Positions 21,041 through 31,788 of a stretch of DNA of 64,000 bases are shown in pieces. Below the pieces are notes generated by a model that saw nothing but the letters and a program-made list of their open reading frames with translations, was not told the DNA's origin and searched no databases. Origin of the DNA: Euborellia annulipes (lineage: Eukaryota; Arthropoda; Insecta; Dermaptera; Anisolabididae); contig JAKCPI010001735.1 in the NCBI GenBank assembly GCA_023213315.1, positions 1 to 64,000 of the forward strand, written 5' to 3'. The first letter of the stretch is position 1, and every line of letters starts with the position of its first letter. A program made the position numbers and the translations under genes.

Positions 21041-21413
21041 ATTAATAAATATTTAATTGTATAAAAAATCTGGTGTGACTGGACGCACAACACACATCTT
21101 TTACTTACTTTCGGTAATCGAAAGTTGTTTCCTGTGCTTGTCACAAGTGATTTTTTTGTGTCCTCATATTTATTTTCCGACCGTGCGATAATGTACATTT
21201 GAATTCAAGATGTAAAATTTATACACATGGGAAAATTTTTATATTTTGTTACCATGGCAAACATTTCTCCTATCTTTCCTATAGAGTACAAGAATAAAGT
21301 AGTCATCATAAGATTTCAAGGGCAAAATAAGAATATACGTTTTAAAGAGCATCTAAAAAATAATTAGATTTAAACTTTCTACCGTAGGCTCAAGTTGATT
21401 CATTTTAGAAAAC

Positions 21414-21455
21414 CACTTCTGATGATGACAGTAATGTCGAAATACGTATTAAGTG
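21414..21455 (+). ncRNA. Hammerhead-ribozyme-like motif, best example
   Basis: In order: CACTT (stem I 5'), CTGATGA (21419-21425), one extra T, GAC-AGTAAT-GTC (stem II, 21427-21438), GAA (21439-21441), ATACGTAT (21442-21449, fully palindromic stem III), T at the cleavage position, and AAGTG (stem I 3', the exact complement of CACTT). This is the layout of type I hammerheads with short palindromic stem III that work as dimers. The single extra base between A9 and stem II departs from the canonical core, so catalysis is not assured. Confidence 0.6.
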
Positions 21456-21457
21456 TT

Positions 21458-21726
21458 TTTTTTTTTTTTTTTTTTTTTTTAAACACACTTTTTTCACACT
21501 CACACTCACACACACATTCACACAGTCTTTTCGGCAACTTAGGCCATATAAGACTTTTGACGATATCCGTTATTGATAAATATACATATTAGGGTCCAGG
21601 CATTCTTATTTAAGCCATTTGGTATCCAATTGGCTTAAATAAAATCATCGGACTGCCTGGGGTCCGAACCCCCGACGTTTGGTATATAAGGTTAGCACGC
21701 TAACCTCTACGCCATGCCCCGAGGGC
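21458..21726 (-). mobile_element. SINE S1, full-length copy with 14-bp target duplication
   Basis: Reading from the left: a T run (the oligo-A tail, about 21456-21480), TG-rich tail in complement, TTTTCGGCAACTTAGGCCAT, a body hairpin of the CCATTTGG type, CGGACTGCCTGGGGTCCGAA (B-box region), GGTTAGCACGCTAACC and GCCCCGAGGGC (head). ACGTATTAAGTGTT is duplicated exactly at 21444-21457 and 21727-21740. The insertion point lies just after the hammerhead-like core. Confidence 0.88.
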
Positions 21727-22192
21727 ACGTATTAAGTGTTAATTTTAATTAATAAAAAAACCTTGAAACACATAATCTAGTGTATTTTACCTTTCATATA
21801 TAAAAAATAATTGATTTTTGAATTTTAATCAAAATCGTTGGCAACAAATTTTGAGAAAATCGAAAAAGTATATCAGTAAAATACTAGTACTCTTTGGCCA
21901 ATTTTGTTCAAAAGCTTCGTGTAACGTCTCAGGGAGGTACCTAACTTAAATATAAAATTTCAACCTCCTAACTCTTTTCGTTCTTAAGATATTTTGATCT
22001 AACAAGTAAGACAGACAGGCATACACATAAATACACAGACAGACCTTGTCGCGAAAACCACTTTTTTGAATTCAGGGTATCTCAAAAAGTCTATATCCAT
22101 CAAAATTTCGACATCGAATTTTTGACAATCCAATACTTTCTCTGTCTACATATACCTATATTACATATATACATAGGTAAGAGAAAGTAAAA

Positions 22193-22398
22193 AAGTCTAA
22201 AAAATTTATTTTTTTGCATCATGGACAAAAAAATTTAGTCCCGAAATAGGTAACGAATCATGAGCGAAAAATCGACTTGAAATTTTTCATCACCTGTTTC
22301 ATTAATCTACATAGATTTCTATCTTTGCTTTATAAGATTTTAATGATATTTCGTGAGACATAAGTTTTTATTCCAGATTTTTTAAGTTAAAAAATGAA
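22193..22398. other. Spacer between two HP copies
   Basis: About 200 bp of AT-rich DNA between facing B ends. No feature recognised. Confidence 0.4.
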
Positions 22399-23070
22399 TA
22401 TTTTACTTTCTCTTACCTATGTATATATGTAATATATATATAGAGAGAAAGTATTGGATTCATGTCAAAAATTCGATGTCGAGATTTTGATGGATCTTCA
22501 CGTTTTGAGGTCCCCTGAAACCAAAAAAGTGGTTTTCGCGACATGGTCTGTCTGTGGGTGTGGGTGTGTCTGTGTGTCTGTGTTCAATTTTAAGCATGAA
22601 AGAATTGAGCTATGAGGCTGAAATTTTATATTTAAGTTAAACACCCCGCGGGACCGACAAAATAAGCTTTTAATCAAAATCGGCCAAGGAGTACTAGTAC
22701 TTTACTGATGTACTTTTTCAGTTTTTTCGATTTTCTCAAAATTCGCTCTAACGATTTTGATTAAAATTCAAAAATCAATTATTTTTTAGATGCTCTTTCA
22801 AATGTATATTCTCGTTTTGCCCTCAAAATTGTTTGAAGCACACTTTACTCTTGTGCTTTATAGGAAAGATAGGAGAAATGGTTGCCATGGTAACAAAATA
22901 TAAATATTTTCCCATGCTTATAAATTTTACATCTTAAATTCTAATATATTGGCGGAAACTAAATATATGTCGACACAAAAAATCTGGTGTGACAAGCACA
23001 GTACACAACTTTCGATTACCGAAGGTTAGAGAAAGTTGTGTGCTGTGCGACAGTCACACCAGATTTTTTT
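22399..23070 (-). mobile_element. HP element, complete copy
   Basis: B hairpin with uninterrupted TATGTAATATATATA loop, GTGGGTGTGTCTG microsatellite, body including GCACACTTTACTCTTGTGC and GGTTGCCATGGTAACAAAAT, and a well-preserved A hairpin (about 22979-23066). A good reference for aligning the family and for the Helitron-like HP-derived block. Confidence 0.9.
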
Positions 23071-23471
23071 TTAAGATTTCTTTCTATATTTAATATAAAA
23101 AGTTATTATACTAAAGTGAACAAAATACTTCAAATTTTTCTAAAGGCTATATTTTATTTTGACAAATTATATGCTAGATAGAAAATTTATCATTTTTTTT
23201 ATATATATTTATTTACTTGTTTATTTCCTTCCCGAGGGGATTTAGGGAAGTTTGCTTGAAAATGAAGTCCGGAATTCATCTTTATTTTTGGTTCGGAATT
23301 GATTTTTTTTTTTAATATTCTAAAGCTGCCAGGGGCATTAAAAAAAAGAGAAGAAAACGTTTTTATCTTGGAAAGTTTAACGTTATTTTCAAAAGAATGA
23401 ATGAATAGAATAATGACATCTCTTCTTTCTCGCTCTTGTAAGAACTATTGATCTTTCGTAATCTGTTATTA
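23071..23471. other. No gene or clear repeat
   Basis: AT-rich DNA with T runs. Nothing recognised. Confidence 0.4.
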
Positions 23472-23800
23472 TTTTTACTTTCTCTTACTTCTATATATGT
23501 TAATATATATAAAGAGAAAGTATTGGATTCATGTCAAACATTCGATGTCGAGATTTTGACGGATATACACGTTTTGAGGTTCCCTGAATCCGAGAACAGA
23601 ATATTTCAAGAATGAAAAGAACTAGGAAGTTGAAATTTTATATTTAAGTTAGGCACCCCCCATGGGACGTGACAGGAAGCTTTTGAACAAAATCGACCAA
23701 AGAATACTAGTATTTTACACTTTTTCAGTTTTTTCAATTTTCTCAAAATTTTGTTTAAAATGCACAAATCAATTATTTTTTAGATGCTCTTTAAAATGTA
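23472..23800 (-). mobile_element. HP element, truncated (no microsatellite, no A end)
   Basis: B hairpin and B-proximal block, then CCTGAATCCGAGAACAGAAT, where the microsatellite is deleted. Body follows to TTTTTAGATGCTCTTTAAAA. The 96-codon frame starting inside it is not meaningful. Confidence 0.78.
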
Positions 23801-23805
23801 GGGAG

Positions 23806-25207
23806 AGGAATAATAATATGACTATTTTAAAAAATATTTTCCAATTTTGTGCTTGTAATAAATTATTTGCAAAGAAATTTAAAGAATGCCTGGACCAAAA
23901 TATATATAATATATACGTATATTATACAAATAAGAGAATAGGGTGGAGGTGAGGACAAAATAAGGAGAAACGAAATGTTTGATAGAAGCGAAAAATTTTG
24001 CAAAAAAATTGAATAGCCTAATATTTGAAAACAATTTGTTTTTTATTTTTAAAGAAAAATTTGTGTTTAGGCTTATTTCACGGGGTAATTTACACCCTCT
24101 CTCATCCCTTTTTTTTCACCCCAAAAAATGTCTATCGGGGAATATATAATTTTATATGCCGCCTGCGGAGTAATAATGTATTTTCAAAGTAGCCCGAAAG
24201 ATCTTTTGGGTTGGACACCCCTGATAAAGAGTAATAATATGACCATTGAAAAAATATTTCCAATTTTGTGCTTGTAATAAATTATTCGCAAATAAATTTA
24301 AAGAATGCCTGGACCCAAATATATATAATTATTAAAATTTTAGTATGGTTTAAGTCTTATATGGTCTAAGTTGCCGAGAAGACTGCGTGTATATGGGGGT
24401 GAATGTGAGTGTGAAAGGGAAAAAAGTGTGAGTGTTAAAAAAAAAATTAATTAATTAAAATAATAAATAAATTTCTTTGTTAATTTATAACAGGTTTATA
24501 ACAACTTATTATACTGTAATTATTTATTCCCAACGCGGCCACCCCCACAACCACCCTTATGACTAAATCCATGACCAGACATAATTATTTAAGAACTTAT
24601 AATATTTTTTTAAATATTATTTAATAATAAGTTAACATAGTAACGGCTAGCATCTTTGTTAATAGGTTAAGGGTGGAAGAAGGGTGGTGGTGAGAACAAA
24701 ATGGGGACGAACGAAATGTTTGATAGAAGTGAAAAATTTTGCAAAAAAATTGAATAGCCTAATATTTGAAAACAATTTGTTTTTTATTTTTAAAGAAAAA
24801 TTTGTGTTTAGGTTTATTTCAAGGGATAATTTACACCCTCTCTTATCCCTGTAGTTAGACGATTTCATTATAGTCTTATATTTAATAAATTTGTTAATTT
24901 CATAAGTATGTTTTAAGAGAGAATTATTATTATAGTTCAATCTATAAATAAATATTTAAGAATGTATATTCTCAATTTTTTTTTTTTTAAATTTTTTACA
25001 AAAAATAATAGGATAACTAGCGTTTCTGTTAATTAAGAAGGGGTGGGGGAGTGGAAAGAGAATAGATGAAGAACATGATATTGAATGAAAAAAAAAAAAT
25101 ATTAATATTTTTTTATCTAATGCAATATTTATAAAGAAAAATAAAGTGTTTTTGGCTATTTATTTATTTTAAAGGGTGATTTACACCCTCTCACACCCTT
25201 TTAGCTA
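23806..25207. repeat. Cluster of duplicated segments (family J)
   Basis: A block with CCAATTTTGTGCTTGTAATA and AAAGAATGCCTGGACC occurs at about 23817-23910 and 24228-24320. A second, about 185-bp block (GAAATGTTTGATAGAAG, AATTTTGCAAAAAAATTGAA, GGGTAATTTACACCCTCTC) occurs at about 23940-24125 and 24669-24855. A more diverged third copy with GTGATTTACACCCTCTC is at about 25040-25207. Orientation is the same throughout, suggesting local segmental duplication or a dispersed element inserted repeatedly. Confidence 0.65.
24303..24448 (+). mobile_element. SINE S1, 3' half
   Basis: ATGCCTGGACCC, TGGTCTAAGTTGCCGAGAAG, and a GTGAATGTGAGTGTG-rich tail with oligo-A. The head and body hairpin are missing. 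A shorter S1 piece (ATGCCTGGACCAAAATAT) lies at about 23886-23910. Confidence 0.65.
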
Positions 25208-25744
25208 CAGTAATTAATCATAGTGTTAAATAGAAAATATTGAATAATTTTATAAGTATATTTAAAGGGAGAAAAAAATTGAAAATATAAATACAAGTTA
25301 ACCCGTTATGCAAATGAGATGCAAATATTATTAATAAATACCTTTAAAATAAACGAACAATCCACGAGTGATGAGCTGGGGTGGGTTCACGCCTTATTCA
25401 CACAAATCACAATAACACACAAACACAATATAAGAGAAACTAATCACTTTTGCGAGAGAATAATTCAACCGACCGGCACTTGACTCGACTCGAAAGCAAC
25501 TAAAGGACTTGCATTGCGTTGTTCTCGGAGCTCACAAAAATAAAAAATTATTAAAACAGTTCTCTTTACAAAAATACTTGTTATCTCCAAACTAACAGGA
25601 TTTTATTTGATATACTCATGAGTCATCTCGAAAGCGACGAAAATATTAAAAAAAATTTGTTCTCTGAGATCTCACTAATAAAAATTATTAAAACAGTTCA
25701 CTTAAAAAAAAAAAAAAAAATGATATTTGGAAACTAAAAAACTA
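25208..25744. other. No gene or clear repeat
   Basis: AT-rich DNA with an A run near 25709-25720. Nothing gene-like. Confidence 0.4.
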
Positions 25745-26499
25745 TTATTCAACATATTTATTTATTAGGAATTAATTAAGAAATAAAAGAATATTTTAAA
25801 TAAATACTTATTTTATTTATCCACCCTCAAAACTCACCCCATATTAAATAAAAATCTTTTAATAGCTATATAATGTATTTATTTATTTATTAGGGTTAAT
25901 TGAGGCTTAAAATAATTTTTAAAATTCTTCTTTTATTTACCAACCCTTAAAACTCACCCCATATTTAATAAAAAAGTTCTAATAGCAATTCCATGAATTT
26001 AATTATTTATTAGGGTTAATTGAGACTTAAAATAATTTTTAAAATTCTTCTTTTATTTACCAACCCTTAAAACTCACCCCATATTTAATAAAAAAGTTCT
26101 AATAGCAATTCCATGAATTTAATTATTTATTAGGGTTAATTGAGACTTAAAATAATTTTTAAAATACTTCTTTTATTTACCAACCCTTAAAACTCACCCC
26201 ATATTAAATAAAAAAGTTCTAATAGCTATTCCATGTATTTAATTATTTATTAGGGTTAATTGAGACTTAAAATAATTTTTAAAATTCTTCTTTTATTTAC
26301 CAACCCTTAAAACTCACCCCATTTTAAATAAAAATCTTCTAATAGCTATTCCATGTATTTATTTATTTATTTAGAGTTAATTGAGACTTAAAATAATTTT
26401 TAAAATACTTATTTTATTTACCCACCCTTAAAACCCACCCCATATTAAATAAAAAAGTTCTAATAGCTATTCCATGTATTTAATTATTTATTAGCGTGA
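25745..26499. repeat. Tandem satellite, 120-bp unit, about six copies
   Basis: Units containing TTTATTAGGGTTAATTGAG, ACTTAAAATAATTTTTAAAA and CTTAAAACTCACCCCAT recur with period 120 bp (starts near 25861, 25981, 26101, 26221, 26341), one unit gaining one base. The two central units (25981 and 26101) are almost identical, while the outer ones diverge. This is the usual pattern when unequal exchange homogenises the middle of an array. No ORF. Confidence 0.92.
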
Positions 26500-27218
26500 A
26501 TTTCCTAACAACAAATTTTTTTTTCTAATCTGAGAGTTTGTATTAAAAAATTATTAGAATTTTTATATAAAGAAGTTGTATTTTTTTGCGTACAAAATAA
26601 AATTTGATAGAGGTATAAAGCAAAAACGCTTTTCTTACTCACAGTGAGAGAAAATAGGATAAATGATAAACATGTAAAACTGATATAAAATGAAAGTAAA
26701 TTATCAAACATCTAATAAAATGCAAATAAATTTTACATTTTATAGAGTTTAAAATTAATCTTTCCCTAATCGTTGGCATTAGCAGCAACCAGTAAAATTC
26801 ATTTCGCAATTAAAGTTTTCATTAATAATTTTATTTCTCTTGTTTTATATGTCTGTGTATATTTTATGATTAATTATTTATAATTATTACATCAACATCA
26901 AACCTCTCGTTGCTTTATTTATGGGTTTTTGTTTTCTACAAAAAGAAAGAAAAAGAAGAAAGATGGCTGCTGTAGTCGACACCTTTCAATTACATAAATC
27001 ACGACTTAGTTAATTAAAGACAGATAGATTAATGGTGTTAATTTTAGTTCACCTGAGTCGCCATGAGTGTTAATTAAGACCCAACAGGGGAAGGAGAGAG
27101 AGCTGAAATATATAGGAAGGCCATGAAATACCGAAGCATGTGGCGGAGTAGAAAATTAAGTCTGACGACCATAACAAATTAGAAAAAAAACGACTTTATA
27201 TTTCTTTTAATTTAAGAT
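26500..27218. other. No gene or clear repeat
   Basis: AT-rich DNA. A 68-codon minus-strand frame is low in complexity. Nothing supported. Confidence 0.4.
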
Positions 27219-27390
27219 CTGCCCCTGGGCCGCAGTGCAGTGGTAGAGTTCCTGCCTTTTGTACAGGGGTCAGGGATTTGTATCTCATCTCAGTTATTTC
27301 AATTGAATTGGCTACCAATCATTTGAATCAAACAAGGATTAAATAATCTTAAATGCAGAAAAAAAACCTTAAATAAATTTAAAAAAAATT
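27219..27390 (+). mobile_element. tRNA-derived SINE S2, best copy
   Basis: GGGCCGCAGTGCAGTGGTAG (A-box region similar to several eukaryotic tRNAs), AGTTCCTGCC-TTTTGTA-CAGG (anticodon-arm-like) and GGATTTGTATCTC (decayed B box). These are followed by the non-tRNA body TTGAATTGGCTACCAATCA and a tail with repeated CCTTAAATAAATTT and A runs. Several reverse or truncated copies occur in the window. Confidence 0.65.
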
Positions 27391-27540
27391 ATTGCAGACT
27401 CTGAACATGTCTTATAAGATTAAACGTAACAGCACTTGAAGTCGGCCAAAAAATTTAATAAAAGATTTTGTCATATTTGTTACTTCGAAATTTTAAGAGA
27501 AGATTTTCCTGCTTTGAGTTTCTAATTTCCTTTATAATTT

Positions 27541-27915
27541 AAGCAAGACTTGTTTTCTGTCCGAATTATTTAATTTTCCTTTGACGACGTTTCGGGGACT
27601 AAACGTCACCCATCTTCAGGACCTATATTACAAGCAATAGATATAATCAGAAACTTTTTAAATACACATCAATCTCAAACCTATCAACTGAAGGAGGCAG
27701 TTCTAAGAATTTTTTAACACCTTTGTAAGTAGAGTGGTATTTGTAATGAATGCCTTTCTGTCTATTGAGTGTGATTGGTTGTTATTGAAAATGTTTCTGA
27801 TTATATGTAGGCCTATTGCTTGTAATATAGGTCCTGAAGATGGGTGATGTTTAGTCCCCGAAACTTCGACAAAGGAAAATTAAATAATTCTTAAACAAGT
27901 CTTGTTTTTATTTCA
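27541..27915. mobile_element. Inverted-repeat element with hammerhead-like motifs at both ends
   Basis: The arms are about 110-120 bp. AAGCAAGACTTGTTTTC, GAATTATTTAATTTTCCTTT and CCTATATTACAAGCAATAGA (27541-27645) are mirrored at about 27798-27908. Each arm carries a CTGAAGA-T-GGG ... CCC-C-GAA motif: minus strand 27584-27621, plus strand 27831-27870. The plus copy has ACTT in place of the palindromic ACGT. The roughly 150-bp centre is unique. The layout suggests a Penelope-like or retrozyme-like relic rather than an ordinary DNA transposon. Confidence 0.6.
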
Positions 27916-28998
27916 TCTTCTATCTTTAAAAAGGTAGGCCCATGTTAGTCTTAAGTTATTTTACTCCTCCATAGTATTATATAAAATACCTATATACAGT
28001 ACTACTAGTAGAAAGCACTATGATCGTGAAAAATTTAAATCCGTAGGCCTATATATCGTTACGTTTAAAAAAAAATTCAAATGGGCGTCTGTTTATATCT
28101 CTGGAACTTATCATCGGTTAAGAATGAAACTTAAAAAATGTATATTCTTAAATGGTATTAAAAGAAAGGGTGAATCGGTCCTTAGCGAGCGGTAAATATT
28201 TATTAAAAACTCACTAGTAAAATAAAAAAATGAACGGGAAGGTTTTGCAACTTCTTTGTCTATTATTATATTAATAAATCATTCATTAATTTTTTTTTAA
28301 ATCAATCTGGAGTAATTGTAAAATCTATTTATTTATTATGTTGGGTTTCTGTTGAATTTACAATAAGCCCTTGCTGACAGGAGGAGATCGTTATCAGAGC
28401 TTATAGATTGAATGGATATTATTAATACCCATAGTGGAGGGTTGAACAAACATGCCCCTACTCTCATCCAACCCGGAAAGAGAGCTAATCATTCCTTAAA
28501 TAGATCAACTTATTCACTCGCTCTCGGTGGCTGCATGTAAAACGATAATTTGCTTAAATGCTAATTTTATGTTTCTTTAATTGGAATGTAGCGTGTGAAT
28601 GTGGAGGGAAGGGGGTTTCAAATTTGGACGAACACGCTCGTAGGTATTTTAAATAATTAGAGTAATTTGAAATTTTGATTCTTAAAAATAATTTAATAAA
28701 AATTAGTCTACTTTGAATTTCAAGTTTCCTAAGATTAGCTAAAGAAAAATTAATCCCTCAATTATAGACTTAAAAATATTACTAATATATGCAAAAGCGA
28801 AGCACAAGAGGGGAGTATTCGCGCATAATTACATATCAATTAATTTGTCATGATTCCCCTATAAGACCGTTCAGTAAAAGCGCCTTCAACTCTCAAGATA
28901 GATGACCATGCGTACTCATTAAAGTTCAGGCTCTCCTTTGTCTCAACTTTTTCAGTAATAGAGGTTTATTAATTTTTTTTTGCCATCTGATTGGAAGC
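27916..28998. other. No gene or clear repeat
   Basis: AT-rich DNA. One TAGGCCTA octamer lies at 28044-28051. Nothing gene-like. Confidence 0.4.
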
Positions 28999-29100
28999 CA
29001 ATTAATTCTTTTGACAATTAAATTTATTTTGTCGGGAAGCGAACCCCGAACTACTAGATCAAAAGGCTAGGATTCAACCAATGTGCTAGGTCCAAGGGCG
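28999..29100 (-). mobile_element. SINE S2-like tRNA head
   Basis: On the minus strand: CTTGGACCTAGCACATTGGT (A-box region), CCTAGCC-TTTTGAT-CTAG (anticodon-arm-like), AGTTCGGGGTTCGCTTCCCG (B box). Then follow GACAAAATAAATTTAATTG and a body block related to S2. The B box is close to consensus. Confidence 0.6.
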
Positions 29101-30630
29101 TTATTAATTTTTCAATTAATTGCTGCTTTTCATTAATTCATTCTAAATAAAATAATAACATGTTACGATTACGGTGAAACTGTCAACTTCTGCCATAAGA
29201 TCATTAAATAGACTGCTTATAAAAAATTTCTTAATAACAATGAATTCAAAAGAAATATGAATTAGCCCATGTGTCTTTAAATGATGCCTGTTGAAAATAT
29301 AGAAGGAAGGAATAGATGGGTAAAGAACAGAAGCCAGTCCCAGCTCGGGTAGCTCGTGGTCGCCATCCACGTACCCACAAGATGTGGGCCCCTGAGCATA
29401 AACACATAGAAATGATAAAATGTGCTAATAAAAAGTTGATGAAATTAAGATTAAAATAACTTAATAGAAATTTATTCCTGATAGAAATTATAAAATTATT
29501 GGATTTTGTTTTAAAGAAGATTATCAAACTAAAGCTAAAAAAAAATCATTCCATTTCATTATAAATTCATGTTCAAGGACCTTTACTTAATTCATATAAC
29601 TATTGAATATATTATCACCTATATATATATAAAATTATATATAAGCCTATATATATACTTATATATTTTTTTTTTAACATTTAAAATTGGCGTCGGAAAA
29701 CAATTCCATTTGGCCAAACTACAGTATATATTAATTTTTATATAAAAATTTTAAGGGTTATTAAATTTTCCTTCCGCTTTATTTAAAAAAAGTCTCTGAG
29801 AGGCAAAAAAGCGCTAAAAAAGCCGAAAAAATCGTTTTTGAAAATGTCGTGTAAAAAGAAATTAGAGAAAATTATTATTAATTGATTCGTATTACAAACA
29901 ATCCATATTTTATTTTAATAGAAACTAAGTTTGGGTGAAGGGGAGAGAGGGTAGTTTTGAAATTATTCCATATATTTCCGCTTTCCAATCCTTAAAGGAT
30001 TTAATAAAGAAAGTATTTTTTTTTAAAGCTTCTTTTATCTAATCTATCTATTCATCATCAGCACAATAACATGAATGAAAAAGTTAATATGAAATTTCAT
30101 GTCATTTTCGATTTATTAATCATTTTCGTAACGTTATAATCAAAGTGTTAGCCAACTATGAAGACCTGACAACCCTTTAATAATCATAACAATAGTTAAC
30201 GATAACACGTCCATACACGATGATGAACTTGTGATGAGTTTCAACAATGATTAATTTTAATTATATTGAATAAACATTCATTAAATGAACATAGCTACTT
30301 GATCTTGGTGATCTTATTTCAATAAAATAGGAATGACTGGCTGACTGAATGTAGAGAAATTTGTTTTCTCTTCTCTCTTCATTGTGTTTATTGAAATTAC
30401 ACACCCATATACTTTAGAAATTTGTTCGGCTTAATATTTAAGTAATGAGACGGGCTAACTTAAGAACCGAGTAAGCAACAAAAACAAAAGAAAGTTAAAA
30501 GCACCAAGTATAACTACTCACACCAAAGAGTTTGAACTTATTTATTTTAAAAACGATTTTTAATTAGTGAAATAATTCCTCGTGATAGTATAAGTTTTTT
30601 TTTTTTTTAATATAATGCAAGAAGAATCGA
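29101..30630. other. No gene or clear repeat
   Basis: About 1.5 kb of AT-rich DNA. Minus-strand frames of 75-93 codons between 29143 and 29527 have no recognisable domain and no splice context that I trust. Confidence 0.35.
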
Positions 30631-30740
30631 TTTTTTTACTTTCTCTTACCTATATTGTATGCATATAGAGAGAAAGTTTTGGTTTCATGTCAAAAATTAG
30701 ATGTCGATGGATATACACGTTTTGAGGTTTTGAATCAAAT
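30631..30740 (-). mobile_element. HP B-end fragment
   Basis: TTTTTACTTTCTCTTACC, a short TA loop, AGAGAGAAAGT and CATGTCAAAAATTAGATGTC. It stops after ACACGTTTTGAGG. Confidence 0.7.
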
Positions 30741-30857
30741 TTGTCATTACAAATACATGAATATGTGGGTAAGTCAAACACCTTGTAACAGTTAGATAAC
30801 TAATTTTTAAAATTTATTAAAAATGATTCATATTTTTTTACGATAATTTTTCTTTTT

Positions 30858-30930
30858 TTTTTTTTTAATTCGTTTTAAGGTCTTTTTTTGGCATCGGAGG
30901 CCATTTAGACCCCAACCCTATTTATTTAAC
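30858..30930 (-). mobile_element. SINE S2 tail fragment
   Basis: TTTTAAGGTCTTTTTTTGGC and CCATTTAGACCCC match the complement of the S2 tail block (compare 44460-44505). It abuts the T run of the S1 copy that follows. Confidence 0.5.
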
Positions 30931-31788
30931 TTTTTTTTTTTTAAACATACACTTTTTCTCAATCACACTCAACACTCACACACACACATTCTCACTGTCT
31001 TTTTGGCAACTTAGGCCATAAAATACTTTAACGTTAACCCTTATTATTTACAGGGGCGTATATAAGGAGGGGGCCCCCCTCCCGAAATTTTCCAAATGCA
31101 TATACATCTATAGGGATATACAGGCATCAGCGCGGCTCGCCCCCCCCCCCCCTCGAAATGTTTGATCGGCCCCGCAGCGTGAAAAAATATACCTCAATTA
31201 AATAAAATGTATGAAAGCTTATTCTGTTAGATTCTGGTCACGATGATCAAAGAATAAAAACAATATGTTTTTTTATGTACGGCTATTGGCTGGTGACTGT
31301 AGCTACATTTTATTTAATATTAAATATTTGTTTAACTCCAATTGTTAAAAAAAATATATATAGGTCTATATATCTCTGTAAAAATTTTTTTTCGCAGAGT
31401 GGAAAACTTAAGTTCCGTAAAAGGTAAAAGGGGAAATGTTCCGCGGGACAGTAAAAATTTAGTGCCTCTAAAAAAAAAGGTAAAATGATTTCCACGGTCG
31501 GGAAAAAGCAAAATTTTTTGCAGAGCGGGGCGGAAAAAATTTAGTTTCTTTAAAAAAAATTTCCCGCAGAAAAACTTTTGAGTTCAGGCACCCTCCCCCC
31601 CGAAAAAAATGTCTACAATATATACGCCCCTGATTATTTATAATATCTATGGGGGGTCCAGGTATTTCTATTTAAGCCATTTGGTATCCAAATGGCTTAA
31701 ATAAAATCATCGGACTGCCTGGGGTCCGAACCCGCAATGTTCGGCGAAGAAGGTAGGCACGCTACCAACTACACCAAGCCCGAGGGCA
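30931..31788 (-). mobile_element. SINE S1, full-length, split by a hAT-like element
   Basis: Tail half at 30931-31050 (T run, AC-rich tail, TTTTTGGCAACTTAGGCCAT, CTTTAACG). Head half at 31633-31788 (GGTCCAGG, the body hairpin CCATTTGG-TAT-CCAAATGG, CGGACTGCCTGGGGTCCGAA, GCCCGAGGGC). Removing 31051-31632 and one 8-bp repeat rebuilds an ordinary S1. Confidence 0.85.
31051..31632. mobile_element. hAT-like MITE inserted in a SINE
   Basis: Ends CAGGGGCGTATATA and TATATACGCCCCTG are exact inverted repeats of 14 bp. The flanking 8-bp direct repeat is ATTATTTA (31043-31050 and 31633-31640). The interior of 582 bp has C- and G-rich runs near the ends and repeated AAAAATTT and GGCGG-type blocks but no transposase frame. 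Confidence 0.87.

Larger units (their letters stand above)
21366..21800 (+). mobile_element. Small hammerhead-bearing element (family E), SINE-interrupted
   Basis: Without the SINE the insert is about 155 nt: AGATTTAAACTTTCTACCG, GGCTCAAGTTGATTCATTTT, the hammerhead-like core (21414-21455), then TTAATTTTAATTAATAAA and CCTTGAAACACATAATCTAG. The 12-bp target duplication points to retroposition or similar. A diverged relative lacking most of the core is at 58109-58228, and shorter relatives of its head are at 44718-44758 and 47338-47390. No coding capacity. Confidence 0.65.
21064..22192 (+). mobile_element. HP element interrupted by a hammerhead-bearing element
   Basis: The A hairpin is at about 21066-21153. 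The body runs to GAGCATCTAAAAAATAATT (ends 21365), is interrupted by 21366-21800, then resumes at TAAAAAATAATTGATTTTTG and continues through microsatellite to a B hairpin ending GGTAAGAGAAAGTA. TAAAAAATAATT is duplicated at the two borders (21354-21365 and 21801-21812), a 12-bp target duplication. Confidence 0.88.

Noticed and set aside
25745..26499. CRISPR array
   Set aside because: The units are contiguous 120-bp repeats without unique spacers. This is a eukaryotic satellite.
27219..27390. Intact tRNA gene in the S2 copy
   Set aside because: The B box is decayed and the body and A-rich tail are those of a SINE repeated elsewhere in the window.
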